NCBI GenBank assembly: GCA_035506275.1 | Contig: DATJPT010000003.1 | Coordinates: 176,594-240,593, forward strand | Length of the DNA: 64,000 bases | Direction of reading: 5' to 3' | Source of the DNA: Bacteroidota bacterium | GTDB lineage: Bacteria; Bacteroidota; Ignavibacteria; UBA10030; UBA8401 | Part shown: piece by piece, positions 26,149-34,016 of the stretch | How the letters are laid out: each line of letters starts with the position of its first letter | How positions within the stretch are numbered: position 1 is the stretch's first letter | Notes under the pieces: model-generated | Told to the model about the DNA's origin: nothing | The model's input: the letters and a program-made list of their open reading frames with translations, nothing else | The model's database searches: none | Translations under genes and position numbers: made by a program

Positions 26149-26892
26149 ATGCGTAACGGCTCTCACATAATTGATCCACCGGTTGCTGAAGGGAAGAAGG
26201 CAATTCACCAGAAGATGTTCTTCGATAATCTCGGACTGGTGAATTTTGTCGTGAACAAGATCGGTTTCGCGTCATTCAGGTCATCCGCAGCATTGGAACG
26301 GGCGGATCTGGTGCAGTTCGGCATTATGGGATTGCTAGATGCCATCGAACGGTTCAATCCCGAGCGCGGGGTGCAATTTCAAACCTATGCCGTCAGCAGG
26401 ATCAAAGGCTCAATTCAGGATGAGCTGAGAAAACTCGATTGGGTTCCCCGTTCGGTCCGCAAGGCCGAGCGCCACGCGGAGGCCATCGCCCAGCGTGCAG
26501 GGCAAGCGGAAAGCCGAACGACCACCGCGGCGGATATTGCTCAACGCTTGAACCTCTCGCTGGAGCGTTATGCTGAGATTCTTCAGCACATAAATAAGAC
26601 ATCCGGAATACTTCCCGACGAACCGGAATATGCGTCACGGCTCGACGCTCTTTCTACCGATGAAAAAGATGATCCGTCGGAGATCACGCATCAACAGCAG
26701 CTGAAGAGCACCATCGTCGGTGCGGTGGAACAGCTTCCGGAAAGGGACAGGCTCGTCGTCATGCTCTATTATTATGAAGACCTTACGTTCAAAGAAATAG
26801 CCGCCGTGCTGCGGATCTCAGAATCACGGGTATTTCAAATCCATTCAGCGGTGCTGAATAATTTGCGCACGCTCCTTGCGGGCTCGCTTTAG
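26149..26892 (+). CDS. fliA: RNA polymerase sigma factor for flagellar operons (sigma-28, FliA)
   Basis: Directs polymerase to late flagellar and chemotaxis promoters. 247 residues. Region 2 is clear: DLVQFGIMGLLDAIERFNPE, then GVQFQTYAVSRIKGSIQDEL and the WVPRSVRKAER of region 3. Region 4 (about 190-245) has RDRLVVMLYYYEDLTFKEIA and a helix-turn-helix ending ESRVFQIHSAVLNNLR. The ATG at 26149 lacks a strong ribosome site; start could be slightly downstream. No flgM anti-sigma gene is visible in the window. Confidence 0.93.
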   Translation: MRNGSHIIDPPVAEGKKAIHQKMFFDNLGLVNFVVNKIGFASFRSSAALERADLVQFGIMGLLDAIERFNPERGVQFQTYAVSRIKGSIQDELRKLDWVPRSVRKAERHAEAIAQRAGQAESRTTTAADIAQRLNLSLERYAEILQHINKTSGILPDEPEYASRLDALSTDEKDDPSEITHQQQLKSTIVGAVEQLPERDRLVVMLYYYEDLTFKEIAAVLRISESRVFQIHSAVLNNLRTLLAGSL

Positions 26893-26909
26893 TAAACGGA
26901 GCAACGGAC

Positions 26910-27983
26910 ATGAAAACTTTAGAACTCAACCAATTTCCGCTCGATATTAAAACGCGAATGGCCCCGGCCCCGACAGTCGTCGGCGAGATCATGAATCTGG
27001 CAAGCGACCCGCGAACGAGCGTTGCCCGGCTTTCTTCTATTCTATTGAAGGACCCGTCGCTGACAAAGGGAATCTTGCGCAAAGCCAATTCCCCGTACTA
27101 TGGATTTTTCAACAGGATCAATTCGCTTGATTTCGCAATCGTGCTCCTCGGCTTTGACGTCCTGAAGGAGACGGTCTCGAGCCTTCTCGTCAACAATGCG
27201 CTCCGCAAGATCGTGAACATCCTGTTCGAGTACGAAGAGACATGGAGCCACTCCCTTGCGTGCGGCCTGATAGCGGGATACGTGGCGGAGAATTCGAAGC
27301 AATGCGACTCGAACGACGCATTCATCGCAGGACTTCTCCATGATATAGGTTATGTCATTCTCCATCAGTATTTGAACGAAGACCCGGAGGCGATCCGCTA
27401 CACGAAAAACGGGCGGCTCCGCACATCGGTAGAAGCGGCCTCGGGGGTGAGCCACAACGAAGCAGGTTTCTGGATCGCCACACGGTGGCAGCTCCCTCCG
27501 CGGATCGCGGAAGCGATACAGTGCCATCATGCTCCCCGTGCTGCAACGATCGATCCGGCATTGACCGCAGTGGTGCACGCCGCCGACGTTCTTTGTTCTC
27601 ATCTTCAGATCGGCAGATTTTCACATGACGGGACCTTGTCCTATGATCAGGCTGCGATTGAGCTCATTAAATTTGACGAAGCATCGCTCGACCGTGATCA
27701 GCTTGAACGCTATTGCAAACAGATGAGGTCAGATATCGACGGCGGGCAGTCGCTGGACGATATCGTCAACGAGATTAAGGAGAGATTTGTGGACGCGATG
27801 GGAAACCTCGCGGAAAAGGAGAGGGTCGTTCTTGCTCTGTACTACTATGAAAATATCTCCTTCCTCGAGATAGGACGAGTCCTCAAACTCGATGAGCCTG
27901 CGGTCGCCGAGCTTCACGACCGGGCAGTGACGACGCTAAAAAACGTACTTTGGAATATTCAGCCACAGAGAGCAGCGCTATGA
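26910..27983 (+). CDS. HDOD signalling protein with C-terminal sigma-70 region 4-like domain
   Basis: A 357-residue protein with an unusual architecture. Residues about 15-215 form an HDOD domain: PAPTVVGEIMNLASDPRTSV, LRKANSPYYGF, then GLLHDIG with His144-Asp145. Residues about 296-350 look like sigma region 4: EKERVVLALYYYENISFLEI followed by a helix-turn-helix-like segment and ELHDRAVTTLK. The tail aligns by eye with region 4 of FliA, encoded 18 bases upstream (shared LYYYE, F-EI--VL, V---H--A---L). The HD-type residues (H, HD, H, HH, D) appear retained. It could compete with or modify FliA at promoters. Coupled by ATGA to the next HDOD gene. Confidence 0.85.
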   Translation: MKTLELNQFPLDIKTRMAPAPTVVGEIMNLASDPRTSVARLSSILLKDPSLTKGILRKANSPYYGFFNRINSLDFAIVLLGFDVLKETVSSLLVNNALRKIVNILFEYEETWSHSLACGLIAGYVAENSKQCDSNDAFIAGLLHDIGYVILHQYLNEDPEAIRYTKNGRLRTSVEAASGVSHNEAGFWIATRWQLPPRIAEAIQCHHAPRAATIDPALTAVVHAADVLCSHLQIGRFSHDGTLSYDQAAIELIKFDEASLDRDQLERYCKQMRSDIDGGQSLDDIVNEIKERFVDAMGNLAEKERVVLALYYYENISFLEIGRVLKLDEPAVAELHDRAVTTLKNVLWNIQPQRAAL

Positions 27984-28858
27984 TGACACCAGAACAAATA
28001 CACGAAAAAGTCAAAACGATTATCCAGCTCCCGGCGCTTCCATCGATCGCGCTTGAAGTCGTCGAACTGGTCGACAACCCGAGGACGAGCGCATCAAAGC
28101 TGGGCCGGGTGATCTCTTCGGACCAGGCGCTTACGGCCAAAGTTCTGAAGATCGCGAATTCGCCGTTTTACGGTTTTCCGAAGAAGATCTCGACGATCGA
28201 TTTTGCCATCATCGTTCTCGGTTTTGACGCGTTGAAGGAGATCGTCATCAGCATCTCGCTCGTGAGTTCCCTCCAGAAGAAATCGGACAATTACTTCGAC
28301 GCCCGCGTGTTTTGGGATCATGCGATCTCGACCGGCGTCATCGCACGGAGGCTTGCCCGTGACCTGCATTACCGCATCAGCGGAGAGGTCTTCGTGGGAG
28401 GTCTCCTCCATGACATGGGTATTTCGGTGCTCCACCGCTATTTCTCGAATGAATACAAGCGCATTATGGACATCGTCCGTGACTCCGAGCTCTCCATGCT
28501 TGAAGCGGAAGAGAGCGTTTTGGGGGTCACCCACGCCGAGGTCGGCGGCTGGCTGGCAGAACGCTGGAACATGCCGGACCATCTGGTCGAAGCGATCGCA
28601 CTCCATCATCAGCCGTCAAAAGCGACGCTGAACCCCGACCTTGTCGCGCTGATCCATGTTGCCGATGTCATCGCCCTGCAGCTCAACGCGAATACGCCGG
28701 TGGAGTTCGATAAAGGGGCGGCGTACGACCCGCTGGCGCTCGAACGCCTGCAGCTGTCGGATGAGAATGTGCTCAAAGAGTATATGTCGGAATACGGTGA
28801 AGTGATCCAGAGCGATGTTGAGGAAGTCACCGCATTCGTTTCAGGCAGAGGGTACTAA
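27980..28858 (+). CDS. HDOD domain signalling protein
   Basis: A 292-residue single-domain HDOD protein, paralogous to the HDOD part of the previous gene (same spacing; His144-Asp145 in GLLHDMG). Key segments: LPALPSIALEVVELVDNPRT, KIANSPFYGFPKKISTIDFA, ALHHQPSKATLNPDLVALIH. Histidine and aspartate positions usual for HD metal binding seem present, though HDOD proteins are generally not known as enzymes. It lacks the sigma-4-like tail, having instead about 60 extra residues with no motif. The ATG at 27980 overlaps the previous stop; a second ATG follows directly. The histidine kinase gene begins three bases after the stop. Confidence 0.88.
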   Translation: MMTPEQIHEKVKTIIQLPALPSIALEVVELVDNPRTSASKLGRVISSDQALTAKVLKIANSPFYGFPKKISTIDFAIIVLGFDALKEIVISISLVSSLQKKSDNYFDARVFWDHAISTGVIARRLARDLHYRISGEVFVGGLLHDMGISVLHRYFSNEYKRIMDIVRDSELSMLEAEESVLGVTHAEVGGWLAERWNMPDHLVEAIALHHQPSKATLNPDLVALIHVADVIALQLNANTPVEFDKGAAYDPLALERLQLSDENVLKEYMSEYGEVIQSDVEEVTAFVSGRGY

Positions 28859-28861
28859 GCG

Positions 28862-30232
28862 ATGAAAAAACCGACGGAAAAAATGAAAAGCCGAAACGAA
28901 CTTCTCGACGAGGCGCTCCCGCAATTCGAATCGTTCATCGAGAGCAGGGAAAAGTATATCAAAGCGCTGGAAACGACGATCCAGGCGCTGCGGCAGGAGA
29001 ACGCCAGCTTCAACAAGAACAACCTCGCGATCCGGAGCTCGATCGATGAGCTCGTTGCAATGCAGCGGTTGTCGAACATTGTGAGCACGGCAGTCAGTCC
29101 AGAAACCATCCTTGCCACGTTGTTCGATCTGACCCAGCAGGTCATCCCGGTCCTGGAATCGAACATTTTCCTCCTTGATACTGCCTCCAACACGTTGCTT
29201 CCGCTTTCTTCCGGACAGGACCCGCGGTTGAAAGATGAAGCGCAGCAGCAGCTTGAATCGGGGATCTGCGATTGGGTGTTCAGCGAGAAGAAGACGGTGA
29301 TCATTCCCGACCTTGAGAGCCTCGTTGCAACAGGCACCGCAAAAAATTTCGTCATCGTTCCGCTCATTCTGCGCAACCGGTCGATCGGCATCTATCTGAT
29401 CCATACCGAGAAGCCCCAGCAGGATTTCTCGAATCAGGATATTCAGCTGCTGTCGGTCCTTGCGAATCAGGCCGCGGCAGGCGTGGAAAACTGGCGGACG
29501 TACGAGGATCTGGTCAACGCCAACAAGCAATTGAAGGCGTCCGAAGCCCAGATGATCCAGGCTGCAAAGCTGGCCGCCATCGGCGAGCTCGCGGCGAGCA
29601 TCGTCCATGAGATCAAGAATCCCGTCCAGGTGCTCATGCTTCAGATGGATATGATGCAGCGCGGCGTCGCGCTCCCGAACGGCCTCGACCTGGTACGGCA
29701 GCATGTACAGCGATTGAGCATGATCACGAAACGGCTCATGAATTTCTCCCGCAATGTCTCCGAAGAGGTCTTGACGCAGCCCACCGACATCAACAAAGCC
29801 ATCGAGGATGTTGTCGCAATGGTGCAGCATGAGTACCGTTCCGACAAAATAGAGATCGAGCTCGCTCTCTCGACGGACCTGCCGATGGTCGTCGGCAATT
29901 CGAATTATCTCCAGCAGGTCTTTCTTAACCTGGCGATCAATGCCCGCGATGCCATGCCGCATGGAGGGAAAATCTTTATCTCGAGCATGCTCGAAGGGTT
30001 CAATGTGATGGTGCGGTTCTCGGACACCGGCTGCGGCATCACGGCGGAAAACCTGGACAAGATCTTTCAGCCCTTTTTTACGACCAAAGGAGAGGGCAAA
30101 GGAACCGGCCTCGGTCTGGCCATCTCCCGCAACATAATCTCTCAGCATCAGGGGCAGATGAGAGTTGAGAGCGAATTGAACAAGGGGACAACGTTCATTA
30201 TTACACTTCCAATTCGGAGGACAATTCAATGA
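28862..30232 (+). CDS. Cytosolic GAF-domain sensor histidine kinase (NtrB/FlgS type)
   Basis: A 456-residue soluble kinase. Residues 15-60 form a coiled coil, about 65-215 a GAF domain, about 230-300 the dimerisation/phosphoacceptor domain with His249 in SIVHEIKNPVQ, and about 340-450 the ATPase with LNLAINARDAM (N box), DTGCGI, FQPFFTTK and GKGTGLGLAI. No membrane helix, so it senses a cytosolic signal. Its subtype resembles NtrB, AtoS and flagellar FlgS/FlrB kinases that activate sigma-54 regulators. Both candidate flagellar promoters here are sigma-54-type, which fits. The partner response regulator is not in the window. Confidence 0.9.
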   Translation: MKKPTEKMKSRNELLDEALPQFESFIESREKYIKALETTIQALRQENASFNKNNLAIRSSIDELVAMQRLSNIVSTAVSPETILATLFDLTQQVIPVLESNIFLLDTASNTLLPLSSGQDPRLKDEAQQQLESGICDWVFSEKKTVIIPDLESLVATGTAKNFVIVPLILRNRSIGIYLIHTEKPQQDFSNQDIQLLSVLANQAAAGVENWRTYEDLVNANKQLKASEAQMIQAAKLAAIGELAASIVHEIKNPVQVLMLQMDMMQRGVALPNGLDLVRQHVQRLSMITKRLMNFSRNVSEEVLTQPTDINKAIEDVVAMVQHEYRSDKIEIELALSTDLPMVVGNSNYLQQVFLNLAINARDAMPHGGKIFISSMLEGFNVMVRFSDTGCGITAENLDKIFQPFFTTKGEGKGTGLGLAISRNIISQHQGQMRVESELNKGTTFIITLPIRRTIQ

Positions 30233-31107
30233 GGAAGGTTTTTGATACGATGGTCAGGAATTCTCTTACCGTCATCACACTGCTTGCAGCGGTCAATCTC
30301 AGCATCGCAAGTGCAACAGAGGCCGGACGTGTGAATGTCGCTGTCCTAAAAAAACCGCCGGTCATCCAGGGGTTCCATGGTCTGGCCGTCCAGCACGCAC
30401 AGATTCCACTGCAGCCCGCAAGGAACGTCATGCTGCCGAAGGGAGCAGTCCCCGCCGGACATAACTCCTTGACATCGCCTGCTGTGCCGCCCTCGTATAC
30501 AGCGCTTGAAAGCAAAACGCTTCCGGGGTCGAGAGAATTGTCCGGCGAAGGTCCGCAGAGTCCTTCGCAGAATGGCGAGGATCAAACTGTATCAGAAAAA
30601 AGTAGTTCCGCCGAAGCGGAGACCGCCGGAAGTGCACAGATCTTTTTGCTGGCGGCTGCCTTGTGCTCGGCGCTGGCCGGGACGACGGTCGTATTATATG
30701 TGATATCAAAGCGGTCGTATCAAAAGGAGGAAGCAAAGACTGTTTCCGCCGAACTAAAAGAAGCGGCGCGGCTGAAAGAACCGATGCCGGCAAGAGCCGA
30801 ACGGAAGTCCGTCGAGCAGGTTGACGTCAGCGTCGCCGAAGAACCGGTCCCGGAAGAACCGGCCGTTGAACTTGCTCAGCGTTTTCAGCGAGGGCAAGGA
30901 GAAATGCAGCTCCTGCTTAATATGCAGGCCCGCGAAAGCGGCGAAGCCCCGGCTGCGCGGTTGCTTCAGATCATTCCGCAGACCGCGGGGAAGGAAAAGA
31001 CCAGGAAGGGGACGAAGAGACTCGGCGTGGGAAAAGGCGAAGCCGAGCTTTTGGCGCGTCTTCAACACTACGGCGTTTCAACCAACCATCCACAGAGGAT
31101 GCTATGA
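30229..31107 (+). CDS. Membrane protein of unknown function with two GxGExxLL motifs
   Basis: A 292-residue protein coupled by ATGA overlaps to the histidine kinase before it and flgF after it. An N-terminal signal or anchor helix (about 10-26), a Pro-rich periplasmic stretch, and a second helix (about 133-155). The cytoplasmic tail is charged and carries two similar segments, RGQGEMQLLLNMQ and GVGKGEAELLARLQ. Such a motif resembles the C-termini of DUF2802/DUF6115-type proteins seen in other flagellar loci; this is from memory and needs a profile search. No function is assigned. Confidence 0.7.
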   Translation: MRKVFDTMVRNSLTVITLLAAVNLSIASATEAGRVNVAVLKKPPVIQGFHGLAVQHAQIPLQPARNVMLPKGAVPAGHNSLTSPAVPPSYTALESKTLPGSRELSGEGPQSPSQNGEDQTVSEKSSSAEAETAGSAQIFLLAAALCSALAGTTVVLYVISKRSYQKEEAKTVSAELKEAARLKEPMPARAERKSVEQVDVSVAEEPVPEEPAVELAQRFQRGQGEMQLLLNMQARESGEAPAARLLQIIPQTAGKEKTRKGTKRLGVGKGEAELLARLQHYGVSTNHPQRML

Positions 31108-31847
31108 TCAAAGGAATTTATGCGTCCGGTTCGGGCATGATGCCCCGAATGCTCAAGCTCGAAGTGATCGCGAACAACCTTGCGAACATCAACACGGCTG
31201 GCTTCAAGAAAGATAATATTTTTGTTCAGATCATGAAGGATACCGGCGTGGCTCAGACAAAAGGGAGCGGAGACTTATCGGGGTTGAACGTCAGGGAATA
31301 TACCGACTTCTCCGAAGGGTCGATGAACCCAACGAGCAACAAACTTGACCTTGCTATCCAGGGTTCCGGCTTCTTCGTAGCTCAAACTCCGAACGGGCTG
31401 CGCTACACGAGAAATGGAAGCTTCACCCTGTCCGCCAACGGGACGATCGTGACCTCTCAGGGATATCCGGTGATGGGAGCCGGCGGACCGCTTCAGATCC
31501 CCGATCTGGAAAAGATGTCGCAAGGGGACCTTTCGATCAACGAGACCGGAGAAGTCACTCTCGATGGGAAGAAAATCGGGCGGATGCAGATCGCTACCTT
31601 TGATGATCCTTCCGTTTTGAAAAAAGACGGGGGTACATATTTCAGCGCGGACAGCGGCGAGCAATTAGGCGCGGCGGACGGGAAAAATATTTCAATCCGC
31701 CAGGGTTATCTTGAAGAGTCGAATGTCAACGGAATCGAAGAGATGGTGCAGATGATCGAATTGAGCAGGAGCTTCGAGTCTGCCCAGAAGACGATGATCT
31801 CGCAGGATGGGACACTCGACAAAGCGAACGACGTCGGGAAATTATAG
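31104..31847 (+). CDS. flgF: Flagellar basal-body rod protein FlgF
   Basis: Distal/proximal junction rod subunit. 247 residues with the N-terminal signature (VIANNLANINTAGFKKDN, about 20-37), the DLAIQGSGFFVAQTPNGLRY segment, and the C-terminal QGYLEESNVNGIEEMVQMIE helix. It is shorter and more divergent at the N-terminus than flgG next door (SGSGMMPRMLKLE in place of AATGM), which supports flgF rather than a second flgG. Overlaps the previous gene by four bases; flgG follows after 65. Confidence 0.9.
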   Translation: MIKGIYASGSGMMPRMLKLEVIANNLANINTAGFKKDNIFVQIMKDTGVAQTKGSGDLSGLNVREYTDFSEGSMNPTSNKLDLAIQGSGFFVAQTPNGLRYTRNGSFTLSANGTIVTSQGYPVMGAGGPLQIPDLEKMSQGDLSINETGEVTLDGKKIGRMQIATFDDPSVLKKDGGTYFSADSGEQLGAADGKNISIRQGYLEESNVNGIEEMVQMIELSRSFESAQKTMISQDGTLDKANDVGKL

Positions 31848-31912
31848 AGCGGCGCGCGCCCATTCGCGTGCGGAATGAACCGGCAAGAATACATTATTTA
31901 TAGGAGATAGCA

Positions 31913-32701
31913 ATGAACAGAGCACTGAGAACGGCGGCGACGGGAATGTACGGCCAACAATTGAACGTCGATATTATCGCAAACAATCTTGCGAACGTGA
32001 ACACCACCGGCTTTAAGAAAAATCGCCCGGATTTCCAGGACTTGATGTATCAAACCTTGAAGACGAATGAAATTTCGGACAACCCGAATCTCCAGCAGCC
32101 GGCCGAAATCCAGATCGGCAACGGAACGGTACCGGTGGCGACGCCGAAGAGCTTTGCCCAGGGTGATATTCAGCCGACAAAGAATCCGCTGGACATCGCA
32201 ATTCAGGGAGACGGCTTTTTCCAGATCCGGCAGACCGACGGAACGACAGCGTACTCACGCGACGGATCGTTCCAGGTCTCAGGGGAAGGAACCCTGGTCA
32301 CCGCCCAAGGATTCATTGTCGAGCCCGGTCTGACGATTCCGTCCGACACGACCAGCATCAGTGTTTCGCCGGATGGAACCATCAATGCCACAGTCGCCGG
32401 CCAGAGTACGCCGACAAAAGTCGGCCAGCTTGAGCTCGCAAAGTTCGTCAACCCCGTCGGATTGAATCCGATCGGGGGAAACCTGTATACGGAGACCTCT
32501 TCTTCGGGAAAGGCGATCTTAGGAGCTCCCGGGACGGAAGGGTTCGGTTCGCTGGTTCCCCAATCGCTCGAATCTTCCAACGTCGATGTGGTCGAGGAAA
32601 TGGTGAGCATGATCGTTGCGCAGCGGGCGTACGAGATCAACTCGAAAACGATCCAGACCGTTGAAGACATGCTGACCATGGCAAATAATCTTCAGCGATA
32701 A
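31913..32701 (+). CDS. flgG: Flagellar distal rod protein FlgG
   Basis: Distal rod subunit, 262 residues. Canonical start MNRALRTAATGMYGQQLNVD with NNLANVNTTGFKKNRPDFQD, the internal NPLDIAIQGDGFFQI and the C-terminal SLESSNVDVVEEMVSMIVAQ. Good ribosome site (TAGGAG) nine bases before the ATG. The 65-base gap from flgF shows no clear promoter. Confidence 0.96.
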   Translation: MNRALRTAATGMYGQQLNVDIIANNLANVNTTGFKKNRPDFQDLMYQTLKTNEISDNPNLQQPAEIQIGNGTVPVATPKSFAQGDIQPTKNPLDIAIQGDGFFQIRQTDGTTAYSRDGSFQVSGEGTLVTAQGFIVEPGLTIPSDTTSISVSPDGTINATVAGQSTPTKVGQLELAKFVNPVGLNPIGGNLYTETSSSGKAILGAPGTEGFGSLVPQSLESSNVDVVEEMVSMIVAQRAYEINSKTIQTVEDMLTMANNLQR

Positions 32702-32715
32702 TTAGGGACGGTCCA

Positions 32716-33408
32716 ATGAGCTGCATTTGCGGCATAGCGAGCTTCATCTTTTTCGGATGGACGAATATTGTCGACGCGACCGAGATTAAGGACGCGGTCT
32801 CCGCCTTCGTAATTTCACGGCTGGATTCGACGCTGCGGCGAGATGCCGTCATTGAATTTCGCAGCGGACTTGAATCAGTAAAGGTTTCGGGGAGCGATCA
32901 TGCCATACGGATCGAACCTCAGGAAGAAATTAAGATGCGCGGCGCGTTTTGTCTTCCCGTAGAGATATCCAGCGACGGAAAAGTTGAACGGAGGATGGTG
33001 GTGTCGCTCAAGGTACGGCTTTTCGGCCAGGTGCTCGTGTGCAGTCGGCAATTGGACCGGCATGCGTCTATTGCGGACGGGGACATTGCTTCCCGTTATG
33101 CCGAGCTGACCTCGCTCCCCGATGATATTATTTTGAACAAAGAGCAGCTGGCCGGAAAGCGAACATCGAGGATCATTGGAGAGGGCTCGATCCTGAAGGA
33201 GAGTTCCCTAGAATTAATGCCCCTGGTCTTTCGTGGAGAATCAGTTACGCTGCTCGTCCGCGCCGGAAAGGTGAAAGTTTCGATGCAGGCGACCGCCAAA
33301 GATGACGGGGTGTTCGGGAGTCTGATCGAAGTGCAAAAGATCGATTCTCACGAACGCATAAAAGCGGTGGTCATTGACGACCACACAGTACAAGTCACGA
33401 CGGAGTAA
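32716..33408 (+). CDS. flgA: Flagellar P-ring assembly chaperone FlgA
   Basis: Periplasmic chaperone for FlgI. 230 residues with an N-terminal signal-like segment (about 1-20, containing two Cys) and a C-terminal SAF domain: ASRYAELTSLPDDIILNKEQ, GSILKESSLELMPLVFRGES and VTLLVRAGKVKVSMQATAK. This is the flgA C-terminal pattern. It precedes flgH and flgI, as expected for ring assembly. Confidence 0.92.
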   Translation: MSCICGIASFIFFGWTNIVDATEIKDAVSAFVISRLDSTLRRDAVIEFRSGLESVKVSGSDHAIRIEPQEEIKMRGAFCLPVEISSDGKVERRMVVSLKVRLFGQVLVCSRQLDRHASIADGDIASRYAELTSLPDDIILNKEQLAGKRTSRIIGEGSILKESSLELMPLVFRGESVTLLVRAGKVKVSMQATAKDDGVFGSLIEVQKIDSHERIKAVVIDDHTVQVTTE

Positions 33409-33412
33409 GCTT

Positions 33413-34006
33413 ATGGAAAAGAAATTGATCCTGATGCCGGTTATCGCCTGTCTTTTTGCCGCAAACGGAGCATTATCGCAGGACCTGAGGGAAAATCTCT
33501 CGCGCTCGCTTTTCTCCGACCAGAAAGCGAATCATGTCGGAGATGCGGTGACGATCCTCGTGGTGGAATCATCCAGCGCGTCGAATTCCGTGCAAACGTC
33601 GGCATCAAGGGCCAGCAATTTTTCTTTGACGGCGAACGGCGGAATGACGACGGCGAATGCCAATCCGCTCTCGGGCGCCAGTGCGACAGCTGGGACGCAG
33701 AATTCTTTCGCAGGGCAGGGGGCGACGTCGAGCGCCGGTTCGATCCAAGCTCAAGTGAGCGCGACCGTAGATTCAGTCCTGCCGAACGGCAATCTCTATG
33801 TGGTCGGCAACAGGACGATCGTGATCAATGGTGAGGAACAGATCATCAAGATCTCCGGGGTGATCCGTCCGTCGGATATCCAGACCGATAACAGCGTCTA
33901 CTCATACAATATTTCCGACGCAACGATCATTTTTAAGGGGAGCGGCATCGTTTCCCGCGTGCAGGAACCGGGCTGGCTGACAAAATTTTTCCACTGGATT
34001 TTCTGA
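33413..34006 (+). CDS. flgH: Flagellar L-ring protein FlgH, apparently without a lipobox
   Basis: Outer-membrane ring subunit, 197 residues. Family features: LFSDQKANHVGDAVTILVVE (about 30-49), then NGNLYVVGNRTIVINGEEQI and ISGVIRPSDIQTDNSVYSYN. FlgH is normally a lipoprotein, yet here the signal peptide (about 1-22) ends NGALSQ with no Cys at the cleavage site; the only nearby Cys is at residue 13, inside the hydrophobic core. So it looks like a signal peptidase I substrate. The ATG at 33413 is used. Confidence 0.92.
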   Translation: MEKKLILMPVIACLFAANGALSQDLRENLSRSLFSDQKANHVGDAVTILVVESSSASNSVQTSASRASNFSLTANGGMTTANANPLSGASATAGTQNSFAGQGATSSAGSIQAQVSATVDSVLPNGNLYVVGNRTIVINGEEQIIKISGVIRPSDIQTDNSVYSYNISDATIIFKGSGIVSRVQEPGWLTKFFHWIF

Positions 34007-34016
34007 GAGAGTACTC

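Noticed and set aside
28841..30229. Long minus-strand open frame opposite the histidine kinase (over 450 codons)
   Set aside because: The + strand encodes a complete kinase with all catalytic boxes; the opposite frame has no recognisable domain and reflects codon bias.
31848..31912. Promoter between flgF and flgG
   Set aside because: No element with correct spacing found; the gap is short and only carries the flgG ribosome site.
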